From assembly GCA_003290165.1 (NCBI GenBank), contig QNQO01009193.1, positions 124,001 to 188,000 on the forward strand: a DNA stretch of 64,000 nucleotides, written 5' to 3'. Each line of letters starts with the position of its first letter. Positions within the stretch are counted from its first letter, which is position 1. Source of the DNA: Berberis thunbergii. Lineage: Eukaryota > Streptophyta > Magnoliopsida > Ranunculales > Berberidaceae. The position numbers were made by a program, and so were the translations under genes. Positions 34,690 to 47,043 of this stretch are shown here, in pieces. The notes beneath the pieces were generated by a model that saw only the letters and a list, made by a program, of their open reading frames with translations, did not search any database and was not told where the DNA came from.

Positions 34690-35301
34690 AAGAGGGAATG
34701 AAAAGCTCTAAAATTTCATTCATTCCCTCCTCGCTCCCTTCATTCCCTCTCTCGGTCCCTCTCCCTCTCCCTCTCCCCATTTTCTTTGGATTCGACGGAT
34801 TCTACCTCCCTCTCCTCAAAGCTTTTGAGTGAAAAAGAAGCTCCACAGAAGAAATCTTTCAAGCTCAGACCACACCCCGATCGAGCAGCTTCCTCCCCAG
34901 TCCCCATTCGATTTCGTCTTCGAATAACTCACCGAAAATCCATTCGAAAAGCTTCAAAATCTCTCAACACTGCAAAGCCTCGAAGTAAAGGTAAATCTCT
35001 ATTTGATTTCTTGTGGTGGGTTTCTAGATCTAGGGTTTCTACTGCATATTTCGTGTTGATTTCTGGTGATTTCTAGATCTAGATCTAGGGTTTCTACATC
35101 TAGGGTTGGTTTCAAAGATTTCCGGTGATAGTTCCTAATTTTGGTTATGGAAAATTACATACATCGTGTTCCTACTTTTAATTATGGAAAATTCAAGCAA
35201 AATCAATGGCTGAAAAATTGAGCTTGTTAAGCTCAGTATTTCCCATTGCAAGTGAAGCTATCACTCAGGCTCCACTTTTAGAACTTTCTTGGGTATGTTA
35301 G
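34690..35301 (+). other. Promoter/5' leader-like tract with a possible first exon and intron
   Basis: A CTCTCCCTCTCC-rich block at 34735-34775 and a Ser/Lys/Arg-rich frame lead to a donor-like AAAG|GTAAAT near 34991. The following TCTAGGGTTTC repeats are typical of first introns of plant genes. At 35206 an ATG opens 31 codons (MAEKLSLLSSVFPIASEAIT...) with a donor-like GTATGT inside its end. I do not recognise the product. It may be the start of a broken or captured gene. Confidence 0.3.
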
Positions 35302-36273
35302 GAGGATCGAGGCTCCAAATGGTTGTCGGTTTTCACAATTTGCAAATATGAGGCAACTTGCTATAGCATTACCTTAGCTGATTCTTTAATGGGTTCTTTT
35401 GATACCTTCATCTAATTATGTTTTTGTGGGAAATCTTTGAAACCCATGGTTGGGTTCTACTTTTCTTTTGGGAAAGAGTCATTTTCAGTAGACCAATCAA
35501 AATATGAAAGGTTTTTTTTTTTTTTTTGAGACTATGATTGCCTAGTTTGCACAATGTTGGTATTCAATGTAGGTGGGTACTTGAAATGTGGGTTTTGATT
35601 AATTTGGACTAATTTGTGGGTGGCACTTAGAAAACCTAATAAGTCTTCATATCTAAGTTTAGCTTACCTGATTCACGAGTGGTTATAATAGAAAGGATCC
35701 ACAAGTTCCAAAGGAACATTGTCATTCATAGTATGATTCAATGTACTAGTAAATTAGTTTCTTAATCAAAGCAAGTTTACTAGTGCTTACAAAATCATTA
35801 TGCGATTATTGCTAACAGTGTCACATTGCTAGTGCTTGGAATAACAGACAATGCCATATGTTTCTTAAACAAAAACCCTAGATTACAATGCAAATGCTAT
35901 ATGTTTGATGTTATTTTGTGTCCTTTGTTTGATGTTATGGTTTCTTGGCTATTTTAGTTTGTTTTGATTTTGGGTTTATTTTATGGGGTTTTGATTTAAC
36001 CTTTTATACACTAATCTAAAAAGGGTATGAGATGGAGAGGTTCATTCTATTTTTGATGGGGTTTTGATTGAAACTCTTATACACAAATGGAAGAAGAGTA
36101 TGAGGTAGAGAGGTTCATTCTATTTTTTATGGGATTTTGCTTGAAAGTTAACCACATTAATGGAAAAAGGGAAAGTTGATCCTCATTTTGTTGATGAAAT
36201 ATGCGTAATCATGGATCTATTTAGTGTCATCTGAAGTTGCAATTCTGGCTGTATCGTAAGATACAACTTTGTC
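35302..36273. other. AT-rich intergenic tract
   Basis: No gene recognised. A T-run is at 35513-35528. Two similar segments near 36000-36160 repeat GAGGTTCATTCTATTTTT about 90 bp apart. Confidence 0.3.
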
Positions 36274-37274
36274 GGTGCAATCCGAGAATACAAGTATTTG
36301 AGTGACTAAATGGACTCCGTTTGACTTCTAACCTCGCGTGGACGTTAATAATGACAAATGGAACAAGTTTGACTCAACAAACAAGTTTGGTTAAGCTTAA
36401 CGAAGAATGAAAACTCGTTTGTACGTTGTAGGCTCAATTGAAGGCCAATTTGGGTGCAATCCGAGAATACAAGTATTTGAGTGACTAAATGGACTCCGTT
36501 TGACTTCTAACCTCGCGTGGACGTTAATAATGACAAATGGAACATGTTTGACTCAACAAACAAGTTTGGTTGCGCTTAACGAAGAATGAAAACTCGTTTG
36601 TACGTTGTAGGCTCAATTGGAGGCCAATTTGGGTGCAATCCGAGAATACAAGTATTTGAGTGACTAATTGGACTCCGTTTGACTTCTAACCTCGCGTGGA
36701 CGTTAATAATGACAAATGAAACATGTTTGACTCAACAAACAAGTTTGGTTGCGCTTAACAAAGAATGAAAACTCGTTTGTACGTTGTAGGCTCAATTGGA
36801 GGCCAATTTGGGTGCAATCCGAGAATACAAGTATTTGAGTGACTAAATGGACTCCGTTTGACTTCTAACCTCGTGTGGACGTTAATAATGAAAAATGGAA
36901 CATGTTTGACTCAACAAACAAGTTTGGTTGCGCTTAACGAAGAAGGAAACTCGTTTGTACTTTTTGGCTCAATTGGAGGCCAATTTGGGTGCAATCCGAG
37001 AATACAAGTATTTGAGTGACTAAATGGACTCCGTTTGACTTCTAACCTCGCGTGGACGTTAATAATGACAAATGGAACAAGTTTGACTCAACAAACAAGT
37101 TTGGTTAAGCTTAACGAAGAAGGAAAACTCGTTTGTATGTTTTGGCTCAATTGGAGGCCAATTTGGGTGCAATCCGAGAATACAAGTATTTGACTGACTA
37201 AATGGACTTCGTTTGACTTCTAACCTCGCGTGGACGTTAATAATGACAAATGGAACAAGTTTGACTCAACAAAG
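36274..37274. repeat. Satellite array, 178-179-bp unit, 5.6 copies
   Basis: Units start GGTGCAATCCGAG at 36274, 36453, 36632, 36811, 36988 and 37166, so the period is 177-179 bp. The sixth unit is cut at about 37274, where LINE sequence starts. Copies differ at only a few positions by eye. The period is close to the nucleosome repeat, as in many plant satellites, and could also be a tandem array inside a gypsy LTR or 3' region. Confidence 0.92.
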
Positions 37275-38025
37275 TTAGCCACATACTTTGAAATCTGAAT
37301 GGGGACATACCTGCCCTCTGTGACAAAGGTAACGAAAGAAGCAATGGTGCGTGGTCAGAGCATGCTCTAAGTAGATGATCGACCCGAGAATGCTGCATAA
37401 GAGTAATCCAGTCTGAGTTTCCCAAAAAATGATCCAGTCTAGCCCAAGTTCTGTCATCTCCTCTTTGGTTGTTGCACCAAATATATTTCGGTCCTTCAAA
37501 CCCACAATCTGAAAGTACGCAACTCGAGATACAACTAAAAAACTCTGACATTGCCAATTGATTAGGAGGTCGTCCGCCTAATTTTTCTCCTCCTTCTACA
37601 ATGGCATTGAAGTAGCCTCCAATGATCCAGGGTTCATTTATACCCATTGCAATGTGCTCCATGTCCTCCCATAAGCTTCGTCTCTTCTGTACTGAACATT
37701 TTGCATATACAAATGAAGTGTAAAAAATTACATTGGAAAGAATGATAGTAACCTTACAGTGAATCAATTGATCGGTGCGAATTAATATATCCACTTGTAA
37801 GTTGTTATCCCAGAAGAGCCATATTTTTCCTCCAACATCCTCATTCGCTGCAAAGCAAGACCGACTCACTTTGCCTGCAATCTCCATATGCCTTGAAGCT
37901 TGAATCATAGGTTCCGCAATGGCAAACATCTTAACATTATTTTCTTTAACCAGCTTTTTCAATCGGCATTGGGTCGCCCGGTTACCCACCCCCCGTGCAT
38001 TCCAGAACATAATATTATCTATCAA
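37275..38025 (-). pseudogene. LINE ORF2: endonuclease domain, cut by the satellite
   Basis: The minus frame from 38025 encodes an L1-type apurinic endonuclease. It begins MIDNIMFWNARGVGN and shows the AEP (usually ETK) block, GGYFNAI (usually GDFN), RLDHFL and SDHAPLLL near its end. The domain is complete in outline. The reverse transcriptase that should follow is missing: at 37274 the frame enters satellite sequence and stops. Losing the 3' side is unusual for a LINE, whose losses are normally 5'. Confidence 0.88.
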
Positions 38026-38304
38026 TATGAATACCTGGGGTAGTCATGTTTCGTGTCACTCTCCGGCTCCCCCCGGCGGGTCCATTTTTTGAACTCTTCT
38101 TTTTACCTTTCGTCCTAGCTTCGTCAGAAAGATGACCTGACTCGACCATGTTATTAGAAGACGTATGTGCATCCGACTACCCGACAAAGCATGATTTTTT
38201 GACTGATTGCATCCTGCTTGCACCTGCAAAGTCTGTGCATTAACTGTTGCTTCCTGTTCTTGTATGTTGTCGGCAAGCAAACACTTTGAAGGAAGGTGTC
38301 CAAC

Positions 38305-39932
38305 TCACTGCGACTGTGCTAGGACTTGAGCACTCTGATTCTTAGTTGAACTAGTACCCTGCTGTCCAATTTTATCCAATGCATTTACCCCTGAATCCAG
38401 TGAAATGCAATTGTGTATCCCGGAATCAAAATGTATCAAGCTGTCCCCTGTTTTGTGTTGCACCTCGGGCCTGTTTGTATCCCCTTTCTTGTGTCTTTCC
38501 TCAAGCTTGTTTAGCTCCCCTGATTGATTCGAGAGTGCTTCATTTAAGTGTTGCTGGTCCTCTGTTTCAGCATTTTTGGACTGAGCTTGTGCATTATCTG
38601 AGCTAGTATCCGCGACAAAAGGAACAATCCATAGCAGGGCCGCATTGGCGGATCCTTTTTCGGACTTAGCTTCATCACAATTCTGTTTCAACATTGCCAT
38701 TTTGATTTCACTGGTTGTATATCGATCCCCTTTTAGCATATCTTGTGTTGTTTCAATTTTATCCTTAAACACCTTTGTGTATTGTTCCGCTATCTTGCAT
38801 ACTTCTTGGGTTTTTATTTTTCTTCATGACAACCCTCTCCCACTTCTTTCGAATTATCAACCGCAAGAACCCTGTATTTGTTAGACGAAATCACATTGTC
38901 GAATTCCTTTCCACTTGTTTTCTCCTTGATTTTTTTTTCAAGCGCACTACTAACCTCAACTCCTTGAGAATTTTTGCTCCGCTAGTTCCTATTTTTCCAT
39001 TTGCTTCCATCGTTTTTTTGGCAACCGGAACATACATTTGCTTTTTCACATTTTGATCTTGCTTACCCTCAACCTGATTTTGTTTTTGCTTGGCCTTGTC
39101 TAGCGACTTGTTTTGTATGTTGATTTCTCCTTCAAACTTAGATTGTTCTCGCTTCCTACCAGCCAATTTTCTGCAATAGTCCTTCTCATGCCCAATTAGG
39201 GAGCAATGATCACAATGTTTGAATCCAGGATACTCCAGTTTCTGCCAATATCCTCCATATTTTGGACTCTCAAGCCAAATTCTATGTGGAAGAGGTTTAG
39301 TGACGTCCATCTCAACGCACATACGTGCAACCTTTGGGCGGGCAAAAAATCTAGTTCCATCATCTATCCGCAGCAAACTACCAAAGGAATCCCCAATCGC
39401 CTTCATGATGGTTGGGAGAAAGAATGCAAAAGGAAGGTGAGGAAGTTCAATCCATAATGGTGCCAACTCCGGATCCGCCCTTAGGCTAAAACCAGGATGC
39501 CATCGAAAAATTTTGTATCTAACTCCCTGAATCGTATATGAATCCTTTGATAAAAACTTTCTTCACTTCATTTTCAGATTGTAAATAAACCACTACATGT
39601 CTTGGATCAATAAGACCCATAATAAATTCCTCGGATATTCCCCAAAATCTATGAATGGAATCCCTTATCGAATCTAGAGACGACCTAAAGCTTGAAAACT
39701 TTAAAACCACAACATAATTAGAGACATGAGACTCACCTCTTGAAACATCCGAATCGGATAACCGCAAGGCAGGACATCCTTCTTTGCGAAACGTCGTAGA
39801 ATTCGTAGGTTGATCGTCAAGATTGTCCTTTATTGTCTTCCCTAGAACTTGTGCAAACGTGCGAGTAGTGGAACCGTCTTCTTCCTCGCCAGCCGCAGGG
39901 GAGTCCCCATTGGCTGGCTGTGTTGTAACCAT
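38305..39932 (-). pseudogene. LINE ORF1 (DUF4283 and zinc knuckle)
   Basis: ORF1 starts at 39932 with an acidic N-terminus and TFAQVLGKTIKD. It continues through a DUF4283-type RNA-binding region (VVVLKFSSFRSSLDSIR; ELAPLWIELPHLPFAFF; DGTFF-like) and a CCHC knuckle, CDHCSLIGHEKDYC (about 39195). A charged Lys/Gln-rich tail follows. At least two frameshifts split it (near 39510 and 38800). It binds element RNA in intact LINEs. The same order and knuckle recur at 55.9-57 kb. Confidence 0.85.
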
Positions 39933-40062
39933 GAACCCTAGCTGCCCCTAAATTTGAATGGATGAGATGGAGCCCCACTATCTTGGAACGGCTGAGATTA
40001 ATTATTCCAGGCCACAGTTTAAATATTCCAGTGTTGCCCCGGAATCGCCTCAGAGCCCACAA
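39933..40062 (-). mobile_element. Presumed LINE 5' leader
   Basis: Between the ORF1 start and an unrelated AT-rich tract. The 5' edge of the element was not located exactly. Confidence 0.3.
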
Positions 40063-40149
40063 CGATTATTTCTTCTTTCTCTGTTCTTGTTCTCTACTAA
40101 AAATAACCCGTATACCCATACATCTTTCAATTTTTCTTCCCTGACACAA

Positions 40150-41738
40150 TTTTCAAGTAAATAACCCATACATCTTGTACTTGTATTTTCAACTCATTGT
40201 CAGCTTACTTACTATTGTGTGTGTATGACTTTCAAAATAATATCTACCACTCCATAAACAAGCACAAACAAACATACATACACACTTGAAAGAAGGGACA
40301 TAATTGATGGATAGATAGGGACTATTTGATTTATTCCTTGTAAAATAGAAATCAAATAGAAATTAATATCAAAGATTAAACAATTAATAGAGTTTAACTC
40401 ACAAATTTTGAGAACTCCAACATCGAAGCATAGCTTTTCCTCTATAACCTCATTTTCTTCTACATATGTTTTTTCTTTTTCCGTGTGTGTGTATACAGAG
40501 AAAATAGGTGGCTAGGGTTTTCTTTCAAAAGGGTTTTAATTAGGTTTACCTAATTTTGCTAAGCACGCTCACCACATTTACTCTTTTTTCTACCACAACC
40601 CTAAGCCTAAGTCCAAAAATCTAAAAAGAGTCCCCCAGACCAAAACACATACTATAACCTAATAAAAGCCCAAAATCACATTCTAATCAAACAAGGCCCA
40701 AAGCCATTTGGTTTTACTAATAATTTGTTAAATCACCCACATTTTTTTTTATCCACTACAAATATTACAAGATTTTAGATATTATATAGAAAATTATAAT
40801 ACATTACAAATTAATAAGTAAATATTATTTATATTTATGTAATTAGGTGGGTATTACAATATACACAACTTAAAAAAATCTTGTCCCGAGATTCGGAAGG
40901 TCAGACTGTCATGTGAATTTATTTTTTTAAGTACAACTTGGCAAACGAATTAAGATTTAAAAAAAATAAATTTTCAAATGAGAAGTTATTCAAATCTTAT
41001 ACTCATATAAAATTTTCACATCGTGCAAAGCCACACAACAAACATGCATAGACACGAGGCTGCTACATGTGTATATCCATAATATTTTAATAAGAAAACA
41101 AAAAATTGAATTGAAACACTTTATGTACAAAAATATTTATTAAGGACAATGAAAAAGTACGGGTATTACAGACATTTAAATAGTCTTTAGATAACAATTG
41201 TTACCCTTGAACCTTGTTATAAGGTGTTCATTATGAAATGAGGCTGACACCTAAACCATATTAGCCAAGTGTTTAGTTCCTCCTGGGTCAATCTTCCCGC
41301 AAATGACCAAAAAGATCTCACTTGGTCATGGTTACAATTTTCACAAATCACTACAAGCTTTCACATGATGTTGTTTTTAGTATTGCAACTTGTTCATCAA
41401 TGTTTTTATTTTTTTTTCCTTAAGTTATTGTATGCGTTTATAAGTCGATCGTCAACGATGGTTTGTTTTTAATTGAAAGTGGTCTGATTTCCATATTAAT
41501 CTCTATACAAATAAAACAATTATCTCATAATTTTATAACTCTGTAGTAAGTATAGCCCAAAAGCTACAAATACAGAAAAACACTTGACTGATTGCAGCGA
41601 CTCTGAGTTGGCCCATAAAATGTTCGTGACCTTCTTACATCATCTTCACTATGCAAACCATTATTAGCAAATAGCCGCATAGTATTCAGTAAAGTTGCTA
41701 TTTATTGGAGCAATAAGTTGTTATTGAGCAAGAGTGAA
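40150..41738. other. AT-rich tract with gypsy-LTR-like edges on the minus strand
   Basis: On the minus strand TGTAATACCC occurs starting at 41172 and at about 40859. The latter follows CTCGGGACAAGATTTTTTTAAG, which resembles the conserved end of Tekay interiors before a 3' LTR. This suggests LTR debris, but no coding region accompanies it. Confidence 0.35.
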
Positions 41739-42069
41739 GCCTTCCCTAAGGATGGCAATGGGGCGGATTTAGGCATATTCGTCCCCACCCCGCCAAGGAT
41801 CACAGATCCCCGAATCTGTCCCGTATAACCGTTAACTCACTGAGTGAAAGATGCTTCACTTTAGACTTCCATTTATAACTAGGATCCACAATGGGGACTG
41901 AGTCAAGCAAATCATTGACTTCCCTAATGGAATCATCAACATCAAAGTCTAAACTAAATTGAGTCAAACAAGCCTCTAAACAGTCAAGGGGAGACTCTAA
42001 AGAATGTTCACAGTTTGATTCGATGCATGAGTCACTAGGGAGGCATGAGTCAACATGGGAAGGAGATGT

Positions 42070-42640
42070 CTACAGTGTCTCAGAATCTACAGGTTCATCA
42101 ATAAATGAGGCTTTATCAGCATTCATATGAGAGGAGGATGCAACCTGTGTAAAATTGGGTGAGGTTATAATAACACTCATGTCAGGCATTCCTACCTGAT
42201 TGTCAACCAGTTTTCCAATCCTAAGGGTAGTAGTAGATTGGACATCTTCATTGTCCGGCTCAGATGTGCCACTAATTTCAAATTGACCATTTGGGTTGGA
42301 AATAGGTTGGCTAGGAAATTTTTCTGACTCTATCTCAGGAAGTGACTCAGCTATCTGACTCACAGTCATCTCAAGTTTTCGGATAGCTTGGGAGTTTTGT
42401 TGATAAATAGTTGTCAATTCTGTGATATCCTGATAATTTTGCACAAGTATTTCTCCTGTTCGCTCTATAAAAATGTTCATGATATCCTCTAACTCATTAT
42501 CAGGAATTAAAGTTGGAGAAGTCTGAGGAGTGTCTAGAGGGCCTTCATGGTACTGACCATGAGCCCATGAGAAGTCAGGATGATAGGCTAAACCTGGGTT
42601 GTAATGATCTAAATATGGATCATAATCAGGTCATCGCATG
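42070..42640 (-). pseudogene. Athila-like gypsy gag, C-terminal part
   Basis: On the minus strand YNPGLAYHPDFSWAHGQ (near 42580) matches the YNPGWRNHPNFSW-type block of Athila-like gag. AIRKLEMTVSQIAESL and TTTLRIGKLVDNQV match the following Gln/Leu-rich region and LRSGK block. The 136-codon frame starts at 42480. N-terminal gag and pol are absent; a weak continuation lies at 42060-41850. Confidence 0.65.
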
Positions 42641-43951
42641 TCATAAAATGAATTGACTTGCTCGAAAAAATAGGCTAGATAATCCCTTGTGTTCATTTTG
42701 TTTATTATTTTTTTTTTGAAAGCACTGACTCTAAAAATATACACAGGCTCACACGCAATCAGCAACCAATAAATGCACAAGAAACATGTCTCCCTAAGCA
42801 ATCAACGTTTTTGAGATCAATTATCTTTTTATCTTTGGGGGACAATTATTTCTTATGTAATCTTTATATTAGATCAATGGGTGCTACAAGATGATCCTAA
42901 GAGTGTATACTTTACACCACAAAGTTCAAAATCAGTAGGCTAGAGTTTTGTTTCAAAGAAACCAGATTATTGCACAAGAGGAGGAGGTCACAATGGTCCA
43001 ATTAAGTACTTCTTTGTGCTACCGCTCTGTAAGCCAATAGATGTGAGAACGATGTGATGTTAAATGTACACTTGAGGCTTGTGTTCCTAACCCAAAACTA
43101 TTAGTTACACCAATTCTTCTTGTGGATCATAGCTTATTTATGACTCGGCGTACAGGGTAAATTACCCTTGTGGCAGTGGCCTCTCGGAGTTCATTGAATG
43201 ATTAAACCCATCGTCACTTTTAGCTTGGGTCAACAAAAAAAAAATATTGGATTCACCTTGGTCTAGGTTGTCCTATGAACACAGTACCTAAAAGATGACT
43301 CTATCTAACTTGCTAATTGATTTTAATTATGTTTGGTTATTGGTTGCACACAGCTGGAGTGATGAGGTGGGGATATCAAGTCCCACCAATTTCTATTTAG
43401 AAGTTGGGTCTGCTTATTATGAATTACTAAAGTTTAACATCCACAATTACAGAAATTAAACAACCAATCACACAATTTCAAAAAATTACACAAAGCACCC
43501 GGTCGCTAATACATTGCGTGTGATAGAAATACTTACAGTGTGCGTATTCCGTTCTGCACAAAAAGTTAGCACAAAAAAAATGTCCGACTTCTTTTTATCC
43601 GTTTCACTCAACACACAAGCACATGCAAATAAATTAACTGATCTTGGACGTAGAAGTCGGATTTCTAAATCACAAGAGATTATTGGGTACAATTAAAATT
43701 GTTTCCCTATAATTTCTTTTGACTTAGAAAATTTTGAGTTTTTTTTGTGATTAAACAAAATGAAAAACAGTAAAATTTAAAAATTATTACACCACACACT
43801 CGTAAAACGAGGTGAAAATAAAATTAAAACTCTCCTCACAAAATAAAAAAATAAAATTTTGCTTGATGTTTTGCAGGATCGTCCATTATCCTCAAGAAGC
43901 GTGTATTCTGCAAAATCAAACACAAAATGAGTGTAAAAAGAACTTAATAAA

Positions 43952-43954
<3 letters not shown>

Positions 43955-43989
<35 letters not shown>
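43955..43989. repeat. (TA)n microsatellite
   Basis: About 17 TA units. Confidence 0.95.
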
Positions 43990-43991
<2 letters not shown>

Positions 43992-44033
43992 ATTAGTGAA
44001 AATAAATCTTAAATTCAATTACACCGCTACCTT

Positions 44034-44050
44034 CCCCGACAACGGCGCCA
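44034..44050 (-). promoter_or_regulatory. Primer-binding site for tRNA-Asp
   Basis: CCCCGACAACGGCGCCA on the plus strand equals the 3' end of plant tRNA-Asp with one mismatch, so the minus strand carries the primer-binding site used by Athila-type gypsy elements. Its LTR should lie at higher coordinates, ending near 44056. Confidence 0.75.
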
Positions 44051-44055
44051 AAAAC

Positions 44056-46050
44056 TTGATGGGGATTTAACTAACCTAAATAAATAGGCTAATTTAACCC
44101 ACTTGTAAGAACCGCAAGTGCACGGTGCCTAACTGGTAGACAACGGCAAGTACGGGTCGATCCCACGAGAAAGGTGGATGCAATTGAAATTTATAATTTA
44201 ATTTAAGCTAATTTAAATGGAAAATGGGGTTACCACATTTTAAAACTAAACTACAAATAAATTTAAAAATAAGAAAGGTAAAATAAAAGAAAAATGTGGA
44301 TTTTGTGGGCTTGGACTCACAAATGAGTTAGCAAAAAATTATTTAAATCTAAATTATTGAATTTAAAAACAAGAAGCTTTAGGGATGAGAATCTCTTGCT
44401 TGCACCGAATATGTGATCGTTAAAATCCAATTAAATTATATCATGTTTCTATCAAACATTAACAAATTATTTCAAGTAAAAGCAATTTATCAAAAACTTT
44501 CAGAAATAAATTGTAATTAACAATTAAGCACACAATTCAGTAAAATCAATCACAATAACTTATACAACCTATTTAGTTTGTCGCACACTCGATGTGGTGG
44601 TACTCAGCAGTTGATCCGAACATGAATCCCGAAAAAATGAAGTACAAAAGCTCTGTGGTGGTACAAAGAGGGAACTGGGGGTGCAAATAATGAAAATTAG
44701 AGTTTAAATCATTCCTGCACCTCTGCTACAGTGCCTTACGTCTCCAACGCGACAGCACCGCTAGCGCTGCTGTTCTTCGCTCTTCGCGAGCGTCCTCCTG
44801 CTCCAGACCTGCAAAATAGAGAGAGGGATGGAACTAAAAAAAATCAAACCAGTGAGTGGTGGCGGAGCCCTGTTTTTGCTCTTGTCGCGGCGGTTGCGTG
44901 CTGGCTGACGCGCCGCTTTCGACGGTAACCGCCGCTTGCGACGGTGGTCGTGAGAGAGGGATGCAGGAAGGAGCTCGAAATAAAGAGAGGCCGAGAGAAG
45001 AGGAGGAACAGTGGCGGCGGCGAGGCGGAACAGAGCCGCGGTGAGGCTATGTTTCGCAGCGTGGTGGTGGTTCTCGGTCTGTTGTGATGCAGGAACAGAG
45101 AGGGCGAGGTGGAGCAGGGAGAGATCGTGGAGAAGAGAGGAAAACAGGGAGCAGGGTCTGTGGCGAGGCGGAGGTCTGACGCGAAACAGGGTTGTCACTC
45201 CCCTGTTTCGTGGTGGTGGTGGTGCTCGGGTGATGGTGGCTGAGAGAGAGAGAGAGAGAGACTACGAGATGAAGGGTGATGGTGGTGATGGAGAGGCTCA
45301 GTAGCGAGGTGATATTTTTAACTTGAAACAGGGTTGTCACACCCCTGTTTCACGGTGATTAGTGGCGGTGGTGGTCTGTTTCGTGGTGTGCGGGGTGGCT
45401 GATGGTGGGAGAACGAGATGGTAGTAGTGGCTGTGTGGACAGGGGAGAGGAGCAGGGACAGGGAGATGCTCGGGTGATGGTGGCGAAGCTCGGTGGTGGG
45501 TGTGATGAAAATCACTTTGTGAGGAAGAGGCTTTGATTTTCTGTAAATTTTCTTTTCCCTTCTCTTCCTCCCCTTTTTCATCCATTGAATTTTTGTATTT
45601 ATAGATAATTAAGAGAAAATGAATATGGAAAAGTTCAAGGGAGAGTTCAATGAGTGATTTAAGGCAAAAATAAATCAGAATCTTGAATAATTTAGGGAAT
45701 GTGTCTAGGGTTTGATTGGCCTCAGTATTGGATTTGGATTTAAGTTATGGGTTTGGTTTTGAGTTTATAGGTTAGGTTTTGGGTTTAGGTTATGGGCTTA
45801 GGTTTTGGGTTTATGGGTTAGGTTTTGGGTTTAGATGTGTGACCTCTACTTTGTACCACCGCTAGAATCAACCAATTATCGTTCCTTAACTTGTCGCCTT
45901 AATATGATTTCATCGTTTACGCTCAAATTCCTACAAAGACATGAAAACGAAATAATTACTATAAAATATAATAATCGAAACACTAACATATATAAATTGA
46001 AGGATATATTATGTAATAATTATGCGAATATCAATAACCGTTAAAAAAAT
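44056..46050 (-). repeat. Presumed Athila-like LTR remnant with GC-rich simple-sequence core
   Basis: Lies directly upstream (minus strand) of the tRNA-Asp primer-binding site, where the 5' LTR belongs. 44740-45540 is G/T-rich with repeats: AAACAGGGTTGTCAC and CCCCTGTTTC occur twice (about 45185 and 45325), GGTGGTGGTGG tracts and a (GA)n run at 45244-45261. Open frames on both strands here are due to base composition. The outer edge of the LTR is not defined. Confidence 0.45.
45720..45835. repeat. Degenerate GGTTTTGGGTTTAG repeats
   Basis: About six imperfect copies of a TTAGGTTTTGGGT-type unit. They look a little like plant telomere repeats (TTTAGGG) but no run of the exact heptamer is present. 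Confidence 0.6.
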
Positions 46051-46899
46051 TTTATACAAAAAACCATCCTTGCTTAGCGCAGATTGGCGAATATCTACCC
46101 TGCTCGATTAGCCGTTAAAAAGGAAATGTCGGAATACGAAGAAAAAGAATGAGCGATCTTATCTAAGAAAGAAACCCTAAAAAAAGAAAATATAAGAAAG
46201 AAGGTGTTCCCGTCTAGTAGGACAATATGTTTGGCTGTGATGGTCGGGATCTTTGTCTGTGTAAGAAGAGGTGACGACGTACCCATCGCTTTATCTTTTT
46301 TTTTTAAGTGATCCAAACAAACAGTCCTTAGCACTCCCACACTTGTTCAACCATAAATTTTTTTTTCCAAATTTAACCATCACCCAACATGGATGTTCAC
46401 GACCTAAAAAGTACCAAGCCAAACCAAAACGTTAAAGCTCCAAAATCATGATTTTGCTGAAGAATAGAAGAAAAGGTGGGGAGGGGTGCTTGGAATCCAC
46501 TTTAACTAAAGGAATCGAATAAAACAAGGAGAATAGATTCAAAGACAAACCTTTAAAGATACAGATTGACCCCAAAATATTTGATTTCTTCTTAGTAAAG
46601 CAACTCACTCCCAATAGCTTGATCTTCAACCTTCACTTCTCTCTGAATCATAACAAAGGCGAGAGCGTTAGTTTATGTTCAACCTGAAATAAGAAACCCA
46701 TTAGAGGGATAGGAATTATAAGATTTTAATGTTATAACTTATATGGGTATTTTTACAATTATGCTATATAAATGGATATCTGCGAGGGGATATGGCCAAA
46801 TCTGTATTTGCCCCAATTCCATGACAGATAAAATTTGGATCCCCAAATCCGCCTCAAAATTCGTGAATGCAAACAAAAATCCGCCCCACTGCCATCCCT
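46051..46899. other. Right inner part of the hAT block; no gene
   Basis: No domain is recognised. Toward the right end, repeats such as GGATCCCCAAATCCGCC mirror the subterminal sequence at the left end (AGATCCCCGAATC), as expected of hAT subterminal regions. Confidence 0.4.
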
Positions 46900-47043
46900 A
46901 GCCTTCCCTTATCCTCAACCTACTTAGCTTGCTTAATTTATTTTGGGAAAATGATTTATAAGACCTACTTTTTTTTATAATTGTAGACCACATTATACTC
47001 TAACAATTTAAAATGCCTATTATTTGTAATTTTTTTTTAATTT

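Larger units (their letters stand above)
41747..46900. mobile_element. hAT-bounded block, 5154 bp, with 8-bp target duplication
   Basis: TAAGGATGGCAATGGGGCGG at 41747 is mirrored by CCGCCCCACTGCCATCCCTA ending 46900. Perfect 8-bp duplications, GCCTTCCC, flank it at 41739-41746 and 46901-46908. This is an intact hAT insertion. No hAT transposase is visible. The interior is mostly Athila-like gypsy remains, so either a gypsy element inserted in a small hAT element, or the hAT ends mobilised gypsy sequence. Confidence 0.88.

Noticed and set aside
36274..37274. Regular repeats as a CRISPR array
   Set aside because: The full 179-bp unit is conserved with no variable spacers, and this is plant nuclear DNA. 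It is a tandem satellite.
37237..37274. Last 12 codons of the LINE endonuclease frame
   Set aside because: They are read from satellite sequence past the joint at 37274.
44740..45580. Several 60-145-codon frames on both strands
   Set aside because: All derive from GC-rich simple repeats (GGTGGTGG, GA runs) and overlap each other. No domain.
45720..45835. Interstitial telomere
   Set aside because: No uninterrupted TTTAGGG repeats are present.
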